A DNA stretch of 64,000 bases, taken from Phaeosaccion multiseriatum (taxonomy: Eukaryota; Ochrophyta, other classes). The position numbers and the translations under genes are program-made. The notes beneath the pieces were generated by a model. That model saw only the letters and a program-made list of their open reading frames with translations, was not told where the DNA came from and made no database searches. Shown here piece by piece: positions 1 to 11,771 of the stretch; the stretch's first letter is position 1, and every line of letters begins with the position of its first letter. The DNA lies in NCBI GenBank assembly GCA_965112735.1, contig OZ218958.1:124001-188000 (forward strand), in the 5' to 3' direction.

Positions 1-3000
1 CTCTACGGCCATCCCTCCCTCCTCGACAGGTGCAGGCACGCCCTCCTTAGGGACGCCCTCTTCACTCAACCCCTCGCCGCCCCCTTCTGCTGCCAAGCAG
101 CCTCCGAACGGGGCAGCACCGGCCTATAGCGCTGTCATGCAGCCAGGCGGGCAGCCAGGCGGGCAGCCAGGCGGGCAGTCAGGCGGGCAGTCAGGCGGCG
201 GAGGAGGAGGCGGCGGGGGAGCGGGGCCTACTGGTGCGACTCGTGCTCTGTCACCAACTCCTGATACTGCTGCTGATGGAACGTCGCCAGCTGTAGCGCA
301 CAAGACGCACCAGCCCAAGCGTGTCACGAAGAGTGAGTGCCGAGTGCTGCCCTCGGGGTGGGGTGTAGTATGTCAATGGGTGGGTCTGTCCGGAGTGACT
401 GGGCTTGCTCAGCGGCTAGGCTTGGCTTGCTCCTCTTCCGGTGCTCGCCGCCCCCCCCCCCCCCCCCCAACCAAAGGCCACAAAGGGGCACCAGGGGGCC
501 AACGAAGAGAGATGAAAGACCAGCGCCTTCTATCAGCGCCTTCTATCACCCCCTTCCCTGCCTCTTCCTCGCCCCTCATCGACTCTTCCCCTGCCCATAC
601 TCCTCCGTCCATTCACCCCTGCTGCTGTGCCCTGTGCCCTGTGCCCTTTGCCCTCTGCTGCCATCCAGACATGTCGGGGCTGGTGTCCATCGGCGGCCAG
701 CACGGCCAGGGCGGCACCCATACGACTCTAGATGCGGCCTCTTTCCTGGGAAGGATCAGCATGAAGCCCAAGACGCGCATGACGGTCAGGTGAGTAAGTC
801 AGTGAAGACAGTCAAGGGCAGTGCTCAGTGCCAGTGCTGTTGATAGCAGTCAAGGGCAGTGCCGAGTGGTAGTGCTGTTGCTCCTCAAGTCTCTTTGTGG
901 TGTGTGGCTGGGCATGAAGCACGGCCCTCTGGACACACCGATACACTGCCCTTCACTGCCTTGCCCTTTCCTTCCCTCCCCGCTGCCCTGCTTGCAGTCC
1001 CTCTGTGAAAGGCCATTGTTGTCTACCCTTCTCCACTGCCCCTCCCCTCCACTCCACTCCCCTCCCCTTCTCTGACACCCTCTCTGGCACCCTCTCTAAG
1101 GCGGCACGGTGCCACACACACAGCACAAGTGCTGTATAGAGTCAGAGGCAAGGCTCTAGTGCTCTCTCTGCCCCACTGACTGACTGCTGTGTCCAATACC
1201 CCTCCCCTGCCATCCACTGCCATCCACTGCCATCCACTGCCATCCCAGGTGGGAGCTGCCCGCTCGGGAGGTGGAGGGCTTCGGCAAGGAGCGCAACAGC
1301 GACCCCGACAAGAGGCAGAACTTGGTAAGTCAGTGAAAGTAGGCAGAACTTGGTAAGTCAGTGAAAGTAGGCAGAACTTGGTAAGTCAGTGAGGGGGTAG
1401 ACAGTGCTTGAGTGAGGGAGTTTGTACGTTGTACATACGTGTGTGTGGCTGTGTGTGTGTGAGTGAGTGTGTGTGTCGCCGGTTTGCTAACACCACATCC
1501 CATTCCACCCCCCCCCTCTCCCCCCGCCTCTGTCCTCCCTCCCTCCCTCCCTCCCTCTCTCCCTCCCTCCCTCCCTCCCTCCCTCCCTCGCTCCCTCCCT
1601 CCCTCCCTCCCGCCCTCCCTCCCTCCCTCCCTCTCTCCCTCTCTCCCTCCCCCCCGCCCTCTGGTGCCATCAGAAAATGGGGCTGTTCCGGCTGGGTCTG
1701 TCCTCCAACCTCAATCCAATCATTGCGAAAGAGCTCAGGGAGGGGGGGCCGCCCAACACAACGAGGGGAGGCAAACAGGGGGCGGGGGGGGAGGTACTGC
1801 TCGACGGGACTCTGACCTTCTTCGCACCCAAGGTATATGGGCAGCCAGGCAGGCATATGGGCATATAGGGATATGGGCCGGCAGAGCGTCTGTGCGTGTT
1901 TCTCTCTATTGCCACTGGCTGTTCAGAATACGCCATTTGTGGTTTAGTGTGGTGTGGCCGTTGCTCATGCCTCGCTCTGGCAATCATTCTGCAACACCCC
2001 GACACCCACACGCTCACCCACACGCTCTGGCTCTCCCTCCTTCCTCAGTCTGTTGGCTCCTTCGCCTTCCGCGTGTTCGACGACAACGCCCCCCTGGAGA
2101 CCATGGCCGCCTCGCCCCCCTGGGACGTGGACGTGTCCCACAGGTGAGAGGTGTCAGGACCTCCAGAAGGTTGATGACCGCATCCCCCACCCAGCCCCTG
2201 GGAGCGCCACCGTTGGAGGTGCCGGCGAAGCCGCGTCTCCCTTTCGATCTCCCTCTGTCGCTCCTCACACCTCGAACGTCTGGCCCCTCTTCCCCTTTTG
2301 GTCTCTCTCGCACCCCCTTCCCTCTCTCCTCTCTTCCCTCGCCCCTCCCCGCTCCCTCCTCCCCCCTCCCATTGACTGCCATCCCAGGGAAGTGGAGGTC
2401 TCTCTCCGCTTCATCCTGACGCAGCTCGACGACCGCGACAAGGGCAATGCAGGGGCCCTGTCACAGTTGGCGCACGTCCTGCACAACTTGGATGCGCTAC
2501 CCAACAGGTACGTAAGGGTACGTAAGGGGAGCGTGTCGATATCGATATCGATTTATGGAGCTTCCTTCCTCCCTTCCTTGCTTCCTTGCTTCCTCCATCT
2601 CTTCCTTCCTTGCTACTTGCTACTTGCTTCCTCCTTCATTCTTTCTCTTTCTCCGTCGCTCTCCCCCGTGCTCGCGCTCTCTCCTGTCTGAATGAATGGC
2701 CCGAACCCCCTTGCCAGATTCGCCGCTTCTGCAGCAGGGCTCATTGGCCGGGCCGTCTCTCTTGCCCACGAAGGCGTCGAACAAAACGCCGCCGAAGTGA
2801 TGGAGCTGCTCCAAGCAGAGAGAGACCCTCTCCTCCCGTCCTCCATCGACCTCACCAACACTCTCGAGGCAAGGGGTAGCAGCCTCGGCAGCGAGCTCAG
2901 GAGTGCGCGGAGTACGCACGGGTCCGTGTACGCGGTGCTGAAGGCGCTGTGTGACAATGAGGTGGCCAGAAACCTCGCGGCAAGGTCCAAGCAGCCCACC

Positions 3001-4528
3001 CCTCCGGGCTTGGTCTCCCCGGGGGGCGACTCCATGTCTACGCTCGCGCTGGTGGCGCACTGGCAGACGCTGTACAGTCGCTTGGACGAGGTGAGGCGCG
3101 GCGGTGCTTGACACTGACTGCTTGACATGAATGAATTCATGTTTTGATTGACGTGGCTTGATTTAGTTTCTTGCACAGCTCTTGCACAGCTCTTGTCTCT
3201 TCATAGGCGGAGGCGTGTTCGAAGAGCAAGCTGACGGGCAGGGCTGATGGGCAGGGCTGACGGGCAGAGTAGGCCTACTCTCTCCGCTCGACCTCCCCTC
3301 TCGACCGCCCCTCTTGGTTGTTCTGTTGTTGAAACTAACCGAAGCAAGCATTCTCTCTCTTCACCCACTCGCCGCTTGCCTCTACCCACCCCCCCACTCA
3401 CCTCTCACCACTCACACCCCCTCCATCCACTGCCATCCACTGCCATCCACTGCCAACCCCCCTTAAGGTGTACTTGCCCACCCAGGATGCTCTGGAGCAA
3501 CACAGCCTCATGGTCACAGGCTTCTCCTGGACGCACATCCTGCAGCCCCTTGCCGCTGTGCCGCCCCTCGTGCTGGACAAGCTGGATGGGCAGGCTCAAG
3601 CGCTTGGGTTCGAGCTGATACCCAATGACGACTTTCATCGGCCTAGGGAGGAAGTGCGCTCGAGGTAAAGGTGTAGAGGCAGAGGGGAGGAGGGGAGGGG
3701 CAGAGGTGTGGCGTTGCTTGGGTTAAGGCCGGCAGGAACGTTGCATTACTCCAGGTCAAGAGGTCCCCCCCCCCCAACGTTCTGTCCGTTATGATGACCC
3801 TCTTCTAATGCCATCCCCTGCCATCCCCTGCCATCCCCCCACCCTAGACTGGAGGCTCTTGTCCTGCGGCACGTCCCTTCTCTCCCCTCGGAAACCTCCC
3901 TGCGCGTGTTTGGGAGCAGCGCCAACGGCTTTGGAGCAGGCAGTGCAGACCTTGACATGTGCCTTAGCATGCCCCCCGGCAAGGTGAGGAGGGAGGAGGG
4001 AGGAGGGTATATGCATGCAGTGATGTCATCGATCCACTTGAGAGGAGGCTGCGAGGAGAGATGGAAGATGGCAGTGATGGCACCCAATGGCAGGGCATTC
4101 AATCACTTACCTCCTCTGTGCATATCTTCTGTCTCCCTCCTTCTCCTCCGAAACTGCACTACCGAAACATCTGCCACCGAAATTGCACTGCTCAGGAGAT
4201 TTCCGACCTGGCAGGGCTGTGCGAGACGTTGGCAAGCGCTCTGGAGGGTCAGGGCATGTTAAACGTCTCCAGCAGGCCCACTGCGCGCATCCCGCTCGTA
4301 CCGTTCCAGGTATGGGGCACACACAGGCACACACACACACACACACACGCACGCACACACACACGAACACACACACGCGCGCACACACGCACACACACAC
4401 GCACACACACACACGCACACACACATGCACACACACACACACACACACACGCACACACACACATCACACACACACACACAACACACACGCACGCACACAC
4501 ACGCACACACACACACATGTAAACACAC

Positions 4529-4593
<65 letters not shown>

Positions 4594-4629
4594 CACACAC
4601 ATCACACACACTCCACACACACATCACAC

Positions 4630-4665
<36 letters not shown>

Positions 4666-6238
4666 GTGGCATACGGGCTTATCCCCACGGATAGGGGTGG
4701 GGTGGGGTTGGGGGTGGCAGCGGATGGCAGTGGATGGCAGTGGATGGCAGTGCCTCGTCTTTACCAAAGGCGTACATCACATGCTTGTACCCGTATGCTT
4801 TTTTTAGTCTTTCCACGGCCGTCTACCGCTTAGTGCACGCACTCACTCCCCACCCACCCACACACGCCCCATATGCCTCTCTGTGCCTTCCTCCTCCTCC
4901 TCCTCCTCCTCCTCCTCCTCCTCCTCCTCCTCCTCCTCCTCCTCCTCCTCCTTCTCCTCCTTCTCCTCCTCCTGCTCCTCCTCCTCCTCCTCCTCCTCCT
5001 CCTCCTCCTGCTCCTCCTCCTTCTCCCTCTCCCCCTCCCTCTCCGCCCCTCCTTCCTCCTCCACCTCCTCCTCCACCTCCTCCTCCCCTTCCCCCCAGGA
5101 CCCGACCACCGGCCTGCAGTGCGACATCTCCGTGCTGAACCCCTTCGCGCTGCTCAACACGGAGCTGCTCAGGACCTATGCAGAAGCGGACGGAGTTCAG
5201 GGGCGTGTGAGGATGCTCGGCTTCCTCGTCAAGCACTGGGCTGCCCGTCGTCATGTCAACAACCCCTCGGAGCACACGTTGTCCTCCTACGGTTACATCC
5301 TGCTGCTCATCCACTTCCTCCAGGTATGGATGGGTACTGTATCCGAGTATCGAGTGTCAGGACAGAGTGTCTGGACAGAAAGGGGGTGGGGGTGAAGTGT
5401 GGGCAGAAAGGGAGGTGCCGAGTATTCTCCACCTCCACCTCTAACACCTCCACCTCTAACACCTCCACCTCTAACACCTCCACCTCTAACACCCCCCCTT
5501 ATCTCTCTCCCCCCTCCCCTCCCCTCCCCTCCCCTCCCCTCCCCTCCCCTCCCCTCCCCTCCCCTCCCGTCCCGTCCCCTCCCCTGCCCTGCCGTGTAGA
5601 CCCGCAACCCGCCCGTGCTGCCCGTGCTGCAAGCTCTGTCTCCGAGCTGGGATGGCGAGTCGGCGGACGAGCGGGGCGGGCAAGCGCGAGTGCCCGAGGA
5701 GATGACGTACAATGCTGCGGATGGGCGCAAGTACAACACTTACTTCTACCGGCCTCGCTCCGAGCAGGCCCGGCAGAGGCTCTCCGCCTTTTGTGCCCGC
5801 AACAGGGAGAGTGTGGGGCAGCTGCTCGCGGGCTTCTTCCGCTACTACGCCTTTGACTTTGACTGGAAGAGAAGTGTGGTGTCCATCCGTTACAGCCAAG
5901 CCCTGCCCAAGGATGCCAAGGCGGAAACCGAGTGCTGGCCGGCGTCGAATGGGGTCACGCGGCTGTCGGTGGAGGACCCGTTCGAGTCCGGCTATGATGT
6001 AGCGCATGTGTTCAAGTGGGGCACGAGCAGGCGAACGCATAGGGAGTTCATGCGGGCGTACTCGCTCATTTCGCAGGCAGCCAGGGAGCAGGCATCGAGG
6101 GAGCAGGCAGAGCTGAGGGGGGGGGCGGTGCAGGGGGCGGTAAGAGGGGTTGAGGCGTTGGACACGCTTCTCACAGATGTCATGGAGGAGGCGGAGGAGC
6201 CCCAGAGCGTCAGGGCAGCGGCAGGAGAGACGGCCTGA
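1..6238 (+). CDS. Cid1/TUTase-type non-canonical poly(A)/poly(U) polymerase, 5' end outside window
   Basis: Twelve exons join with consistent phase and GT-AG ends: <2-332, 669-789, 1249-1324, 1674-1832, 2049-2143, 2388-2507, 2718-3090, 3468-3664, 3848-3983, 4196-4309, 5099-5323, 5600-6238 (861 aa visible). The family adds untemplated A or U residues to RNA 3' ends. The core is clear: a nucleotidyltransferase signature [18 protein letters not shown] near residue 505 with two catalytic Asp; the third Asp in LQCDISV near 582; then the Cid1-like [20 protein letters not shown] stretch, and a PAP-associated end with [16 protein letters not shown] and [15 protein letters not shown]. The N-terminal half starts with a Gly/Gln/Ser-rich tail (from about residue 45); residues about 140-250 look like a beta-sandwich ([18 protein letters not shown]), which is inference. 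Substrate (A versus U) cannot be told. Exon boundaries were set by frame and splice sites, not by transcripts. Confidence 0.9.
1314..1391 (+). repeat. Triplicated 5' splice donor of the TUTase gene
   Basis: A 28-bp unit spanning the last exon bases and the donor is present three times; identical TTG|GTAAGTCAGTGA junctions lie at 1325, 1353 and 1381. Only the first keeps the downstream frame; use of the second would bring in an immediate in-frame TGA. Confidence 0.9.
1538..1665. repeat. CCCT/CCCTC microsatellite in intron 3
   Basis: Nearly pure CCCT repeats with scattered T and G changes, serving as the pyrimidine-rich tract upstream of the acceptor at 1673. No coding content. Confidence 0.9.
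4312..5097. repeat. CA and CTC microsatellites filling intron 10 of the TUTase gene
   Basis: 4318-4665 is mostly (CA)n with interspersed G and T. 4722-4756 holds four TGGATGGCAG units. 4890-5090 is (CTC)n ending in the acceptor at 5098. The long His/Thr, Leu and Ser open frames here are repeat artefacts. Confidence 0.92.
5421..5590. repeat. CACCTCTAACACCTC and CCCCT minisatellites in last TUTase intron
   Basis: Four to five copies of a 15-bp unit (5430-5495) run into a CCCCT tract, just upstream of the acceptor at 5599. Confidence 0.85.
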
Positions 6239-7146
6239 TGAGGGAGAGAGGAGAGAGGAGGGGAGAGGCGCAGGACTCTGATGAGGGAGAGAGGAGAGAG
6301 GAGGGGAGAGGGAGAGGCTCAGGACTCTTGCTAGCCCACAACGGGGTTCGCCCTCGCGAGGGGCCTGTGGGTGCCATGAGGTGCCATCGGCGTGTCCGGG
6401 GACGAACGGGAAGGACGAGAAGGACGACTTCGCTTGAGGGGCGCAGAGGGGAGAGGGAACAGGGGAGAGGGGAGAGGGGAGAGGGAAGGGGGGAGAGGGG
6501 AGAGGGGGGAGAAGAGAGGGCGAAGGGGAGAGGACTGAGGACAGAGGAGGAGGCAGTACACCTTCCCCTTCCCTTTCGTATTGAATGGGCCTACCCTTAC
6601 GTATTGTGGAGTGTGGAGTGTGAAGGGGCTTTCCCCAACTTCAATCTCTCTCTCCTAAGTAACGAATAAGCTAATGAAGTGTCAGCCTTGGCTTTGGCTT
6701 TAGGGAGGGGGCTATCATATATTATATTACACAATTGATCAGTAGCGTCTTCCTCTGTCCTGACACCTCGTAGGATAACATGACTAATCGGTTCGCCTCC
6801 CTCCTCTGTCCTGACACCTCAGTGCATACAAAAATAGGCCTTCGTAGGCCTTCCTTAAGGCCCCCTTCCCTCCTTCGCTTGTGCTCCACTTGTCAGAGCG
6901 TTCCCTCCTCTGTCCTGACACTTGTGACTTGCTGTGATTACGTGCATCCCCTGACGCCTGACACCTGATACTTGGTCCTGACACCTGATACTTGGTCCTG
7001 ACAACTCATGCTTCGAATGGATGGATCCTATTCCAACCCACCAAACACCCAATACTTGGATTGCGGACACCTCATGCGTTGTCCTGACACCTCATACTTT
7101 GTCCTGACACCTACTCCTGACACCTGATACCTACTGCTCGGATTGC
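6239..7146. repeat. Convergent intergenic region with about ten TCCTGACACCT motifs
   Basis: This lies between the TUTase stop and the peroxiredoxin stop and must hold both 3' ends. 6239-6540 is purine-rich. From 6756 to 7135 the motif TCCTGACACCT, often followed by CATACTT or GATACTTGG, recurs about ten times. A related AGGTGTCAGGAC occurs at 2148 and 35218. No coding frame of interest was seen. Confidence 0.75.
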
Positions 7147-8640
7147 TTACAGCTTGTCCACTGCCTCCTGCACGAGTCTCCTCTTGTAGCCCGTGATGGG
7201 CTCTCCCTGGCGCTTGCCTCCCTTGTACAGGTGAAAGGCGGGGATGGTGCTCACACCCTCCGCCGCGCACAGGGCCTCGAGGCCGGGCGCGGTGGTGTCG
7301 ACTGAGGCGAAGGAAATGCTTCCCTTGTGTTTGTCGCTGAGGTCGTTGAGCAAGGGCTGGATCTGAGCGCACTTGCCGCAGTGCGGGGCTCCGTACTTGA
7401 GCACCACCTTGCCACCGGCCCCTATCAGATTGTCAAAGTCCGCCTTGCTGCTAATCTAAGGAGCGGGGGAGGGGAGGGGAGGGGTTGGTGAGAGAGGTAG
7501 GTAAGGGAACTTTGCGTCACAGAAAGAGCAGTCATGATGATGGGTGCTCCCCACACGCTGTAAACAAAGTCAAGCAAGGCAAGCATGTCAACCCAGAAAC
7601 CCAGGCAGGCAAAGCCCCCGGCCTACCTTGAGCATGTTGTCGCCAAACTCGTCCTCATCATCCCCCTCGGACAAGGCGCCGAAGTACTCCATAGACCCGT
7701 CTGGGTCTGCCTTGAGCGTGACATCCCCGGGCTGCCAGTTGGCAGGGCACACTTCGCCATGCTCGGCCACAAACTGATGCGCCTCGATGAGTCGTAGAGA
7801 CTCGTCCACGCTCCTCCCCACGCCAAGCGCGTTGATGGACATCTGCTCTAGCTCTCCCATGGGGTTGATGATGAAGTGACCGCGGTGAGCAATGCCGAGC
7901 TCCTTGCAGAGCACTCCGTAGTCGGCGGAGATGTCCTTCTTTGTGTCGGACAGGAGCGGGGCGTTCATGCGGCCCAGACCACCCTTCTTCCTCGGGTGCT
8001 TGTTCCAGGCAAGGTTGGTCTCCTCCTTGTCGGTGGACATTAAGAGGAGCTGCGTGTTGAGGGCGGAGAATTCCTTGTGACGGTCCGAGTAGGCGATTAG
8101 CTCCGATGGACATACGTAAGTCCATGACGCCGGGTAAAACAGGAGGAGCACCCACTTCCCCTTGTAGTCCGCCAGGCTCACGTCCACGATCTCCCCGTTG
8201 ACAACGCCCTTACACGTGAACTCGGGGGCCTGTGTGCGGAGGGGAAGGACAAAGGGAGGGACAAAGGGACAGGGTCAGAGAGAGAGCGGGAAGCGAGAGA
8301 GAACAAGAGCGGGGGGGGGGGCGGGGAGAGAGCGGGAGGGATAGCACAAGAGAAGGATCTCCCTCTTCAACAGAGAGAGGGAAGGAAGGATAGAACAAGA
8401 AAAGGATTTCTTCTCTCTCACCGGGTGCATGAGCTCCGCCACAGGGTCGCTGTACGTGACCGTGCCGAGGCGTGGCGGGGTCGTGTGCAAGCAAGCCGCT
8501 GCTGGGACCGGGGAAGAGTAAGCCGCGTGGGATGTGGGCAAGGTTGGTGCTGCTCCCGCCGCCGCCGCTGCTGACGGGATTCTGAGCCCTCCATGCTGCT
8601 GCTGCACCCTCCTGGCAGTGCGCACGACGTGGCGAAGCAT
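7147..8640 (-). CDS. 2-Cys peroxiredoxin fused to a C-terminal thioredoxin domain, probably organelle-targeted
   Basis: Three exons on the minus strand: 8640-8422, 8229-7627, 7455-7147, all phase 0, 376 aa. Residues about 1-55 are Arg/Ala/Ser-rich without acids at the start (MLRHVVRTARR), resembling a mitochondrial or plastid presequence. Residues 74-274 are an AhpC/Prx1-type peroxiredoxin with peroxidatic Cys113 in FYPASWTYVCPSE and resolving Cys234 in EVCPANW. After an acidic linker (DEDEFGDNMLK), residues 275-376 form a thioredoxin fold with the redox pair Cys300-Cys303 (APHCGKC instead of WCGPC) and the cis-Pro motif STIPAF. The intron joining the two parts is only 171 nt and phase 0, so the fusion does not depend on a doubtful join. 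Likely role: peroxide reduction with a built-in reductant. A broken partial copy lies at 29594-30126. Confidence 0.9.
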
Positions 8641-9347
8641 AGTGTGTGCGGCTAGTAGTAAAGAATCAGAGAGGAGGGGAAGGAAGAGAGGAAGGAGGGA
8701 AAAAAGGAGGACTGAAGGCTGAAAGGGAGAGAAAATCACAGGCTGGCACGAGCGAAGCACCAGCGCCCCCGGGTGGTGATTCCTATTAAGTCAATAGAAT
8801 ATATTTACCCCCCCCGGGTCGCGCCGCTTTGAAGTCGATTGAAGATGTCAAAGATATATTATGCACGATGGTTAAGGGGAAGGGGAAGAAGGAGAAGCCG
8901 CGCAAAACCAGGGAACCAAAAGACGCCGAGAACGCAAGACTACAGAGGCATAGGAAGACCTGCTCGAAATGTAAGAAGAGAAAGACGGTTGCGTACAAGC
9001 AAGAGTGTTGGAAGTGCTTGCACCGAACCGAACCGAATCGACGCGCGCGCTCTGCCCAGGGCGGACGGCTGAGGGATGCCCCCACCATAACCAAGTGGTG
9101 AGGGAGGGGTTGTGCGGACGGTGCAGCGGTGTCCGCCGGTCTCGGGGCGTCTGTACACGCGAAGGGTGTGAGTCCGAACGAGAAATCGGACAGCTGTGCC
9201 ACAAGCACTCGCAAGTCGGGAAGCGATGCGCGAAGCCCGATTGCGGGGGATCGAGGCACCTGAAATCCCATCTTTGTTTTGAGCACCTGGAGGAAGAAAG
9301 GGGCTCGTGCGTGGCTCCGCACTGCAAGCAAGGTCGCGGACGTGCCG
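8116..9347. repeat. Segmental duplication, copy A (partner 29023-30126, inverted)
   Basis: The 5' half of the Prx gene, the divergent promoter and the 5' half of the zinc-finger gene are repeated in inverted orientation about 20 kb away. Coding parts are near identical; the spacer differs in length. Confidence 0.93.
8641..8867. promoter_or_regulatory. Divergent promoter region between Prx-Trx and zinc-finger genes
   Basis: The two start codons face away across 227 bp. It includes an AT-rich patch (AGAATATATTTACC near 8797) and AGATATATTATGC just before the zinc-finger ATG. In the duplicated locus the matching spacer is only 100 bp, so not all of it is conserved. Promoter function is inferred from position only. 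Confidence 0.5.
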
Positions 9348-10741
9348 TTACGCTGGGCTCCGTTGGCGCTACGCATGTGGGGGCTTCTGCCACTGCTGGG
9401 AGGAGCCGAGGGGGTGCCACCGACAGCGGCACTGCCTCTCGGTCACCAGTCAAGTCTGGACCTGCTACTGCAGCTGTATCACCAAATGGTGGGGGAGCTG
9501 CGAGCCTGGATGGTGGAGACGGGAATGCGCCGCGTAGAGGCACTCTAAAGAGACCCACTTTGGGGGCGACATCGACATTAGTGAAAAGTAAAGGTTCTTC
9601 CTCGGAGAGAGGTGGAGCAGCACCAGCAGACATGGGGCGAAAGCGAGAAGGGTCGAGAAGAGTTAGCAACGGTAGTAGCAGCAGCGCCAAGAGGGGCTTG
9701 GGGGAAGGCTTCTCGGCGCTAAGAAAGGGTTCAGGAGCAGCAGTACCACCACCACCACCACCACCACCACGAACATCACCACCAGCAGCAGCAGGAGCAG
9801 CAGCAGCAGGAGGAGGAGCATCAGCAGCATCGCCAGCGTCGTCCAAATCAGGAGCAAGGGCGGAATTGTTATCGTCGTCGAAGAAGGCCATCAAAGATGG
9901 CAGCAGACGGAGACCGGGAATGGAGGCCTTTCGCCAAGGAGCGGGGGACACCGGGGGCAGGCTCGGTGTGGCTGCAGCAGTTGGTGCTTCAGCGGGAGGA
10001 GGAGGCGACGCGAGAAGGGGCGGAACAAGGAAGGCCGTTCCGGTGAAGGCAGGCCCCATGACTGGGGCGATGTCGCGCACCTCATCTCGCTCTGCGGCTG
10101 TAACTGCGGCTGTAACTGCCACTGCTACTGCCGCTGCTGCTGCTGTATCCCCCCCTGTCGACGAGGATGCGATGAATCGTGACGAGGGGCGAGGGACGGA
10201 CCAACCCCAACCGATGGAACATGCCGTCAAGGAAGCAGAGCAAGCGCAGCAGTTGGTGCTACAGCAGGAGCGGGAGCGAGAGGAGGCCCGACACGCCCGG
10301 TTGCTGAGCCGCTTCGCCGAGACGCAGGAGATGGCACTGCAGCAGGCAGCTTTACTTCTCGACATGTGGTCCCAACAGCAAGAGGCGATACAGCAGGAGG
10401 CAGAGGAGGAGGAGGAGGAGGAGGAGGAGGAGGACAAGGAGGGGGAGGGGGGGCGGGAGAAGGACAGACTTGCGGCAGCGGGGGGAGAGAGGGAGGTGTC
10501 GCCAAGTACGAGTAGTGCGAGGGATCGGAAGCGGAGCCTATCGACAACCTCGTCCTCCTCCTCTGCTGCGGCTGCTGCTACTGCTGCTGCGACTGTTGGT
10601 GTGCGGTCGTCGACTTCTGTGCGCACTCACCGACGTGGAGTGAAATCCTCAACAGCAGGAGCAGCAGGAGCAGCAGGAGCAGGAGGAGGCTCGTCGAGTC
10701 GAGGGCTTAGGGGGGGCAGTGGACAGATGAAGTGGAGGTGA
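8868..10741 (+). CDS. C-x4-C-x9-C-x2-H zinc-finger protein with low-complexity, coiled-coil tail
   Basis: Best model: exons 8868-8970 and 9060-10741. The 89-nt intron has a strong donor (AAT|GTAAGA) and acceptor (CCCAG) and restores frame. The product starts MVKGKGKKEKPRK, then has repeats GCPHHNQVVREGLCGRC, CTREGCESEREIGQLCHKH and CAKPDCGGSRHLKSHLCFEH. Past about 9340 the frame is low-complexity Ser/Gly/Ala with a Gln/Glu-rich helical stretch near 10230-10440. If the intron is retained, the frame stops at 9101 and gives a 77-aa protein with a C-x2-C...C-x2-C ribbon (CSKCKKRKTVAYKQECWKC). The duplicated copy at 28838-29493 lacks one base near 9343 and continues into more Cys motifs, so the tail here may begin with a frameshift. 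Possible nucleic-acid-binding protein; function unknown. Confidence 0.6.
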
Positions 10742-11551
10742 TATGATCAGCCCTCCTTGAGAGGGGGTGTTGTGTCTGTCCTCTGTTTCCTGTTTCTCAC
10801 ACGCACGCACACGCACACGCACACACACGTCAGTATGTGTTCAATTCGCTTCCGTCACTGCGGCTGCTTGCTTGACTCCCCAAGAGTGTGGGTAGACGTT
10901 CGGTTGCGCACTTTGGTGCAGCGATGATAAAACAAAACAAAACACCCTTGGAGAGATAGCTTGGGTGTTGACGGTATTTCTCTCTCTCTCTCTCTCAAGC
11001 CACGCACCGACGAGGTCGATGGGGTCCCACTTGGTCCCCTACCATAGCATCCATAGCATTACATCGGCTTGACCTTGCTTAGCTTGACCCGTGAGCGCCG
11101 GACCAGCGACTGTCAAGAGACCAGGCAAAACCGGAAGTGGGAGAGGAGCCTGCATCTTCACGGCCTCCTCATCCAGAGTCACAGATGGCCATCTCCGAGG
11201 GACTGGAGGGGAAGAACGAGCGTCTTGCCCCTCAAACACACACGCACATACGTAATTCTTGGGTTGATTCCTATAATCAATCCCCTGTGGCCGAAGAAGG
11301 GTTGCGGCTGTAGTATACGTTGAATGGAGGTCTTTCACTCGCGGCAGCCCTGCTGAGCCGAGGGGGCCTGTCTCACACCATAACACATATTCGCACCAGA
11401 TGCAAGTAACAGAGTAACAGATGGTGGGGCTCCATCACCAACTTTGGCAAAGCAAGGGCGGGTAGCGAACCCCCCACAACAGGACTCGAAGGCACGCATG
11501 AAGACTTGAAAGAGACGAAACGAATGTCAAAATGTGCATGTATTTTGTAGG
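10742..11551. other. Intergenic stretch without recognisable gene
   Basis: Contains short CA runs (10802-10830), an AAACAAAACAAAAC run (10930) and a TC run (10978-10996). No reading frame with recognisable features was seen. It precedes the inverted repeat that hosts the retroelement. Confidence 0.5.
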
Positions 11552-11615
11552 GGAGGACAAATTCTCCCCGGGCTTTAGGGGAGGTTCTCCCCGGGCGAAG
11601 CCCGGGGAGAATTTG

Positions 11616-11771
11616 TGTTGAGATAAATCGATGTCGACACTAGATATCGATCTCATATCGCTGGTACAAGTCCGTTCACTTCTTCTTCTTTTAGTGTTAT
11701 GTAGCTAATAAGACGCTTTCCCACACTCGTGCAAGTACGACACCAGTCTCCAGGAGGGAGATATCCCAACA
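11616..11771 (+). repeat. 5' LTR (156 bp)
   Basis: Bounded by TGTTG and CAACA, with target copy ATTTG on its left. It differs from the other LTRs at only one or two positions, so the insertion is young or has been homogenised. Confidence 0.93.

Noticed and set aside
4873-5300. Leu-, Ser-, Pro- and Glu-rich frames on both strands
   Set aside because: Produced by a CTC microsatellite in a TUTase intron; no codon bias or domain.
8872-10626. 584-codon minus-strand frame opposite the zinc-finger gene
   Set aside because: Antisense shadow of a low-complexity GC-rich frame; the plus strand has the zinc-binding pattern and splice sites.
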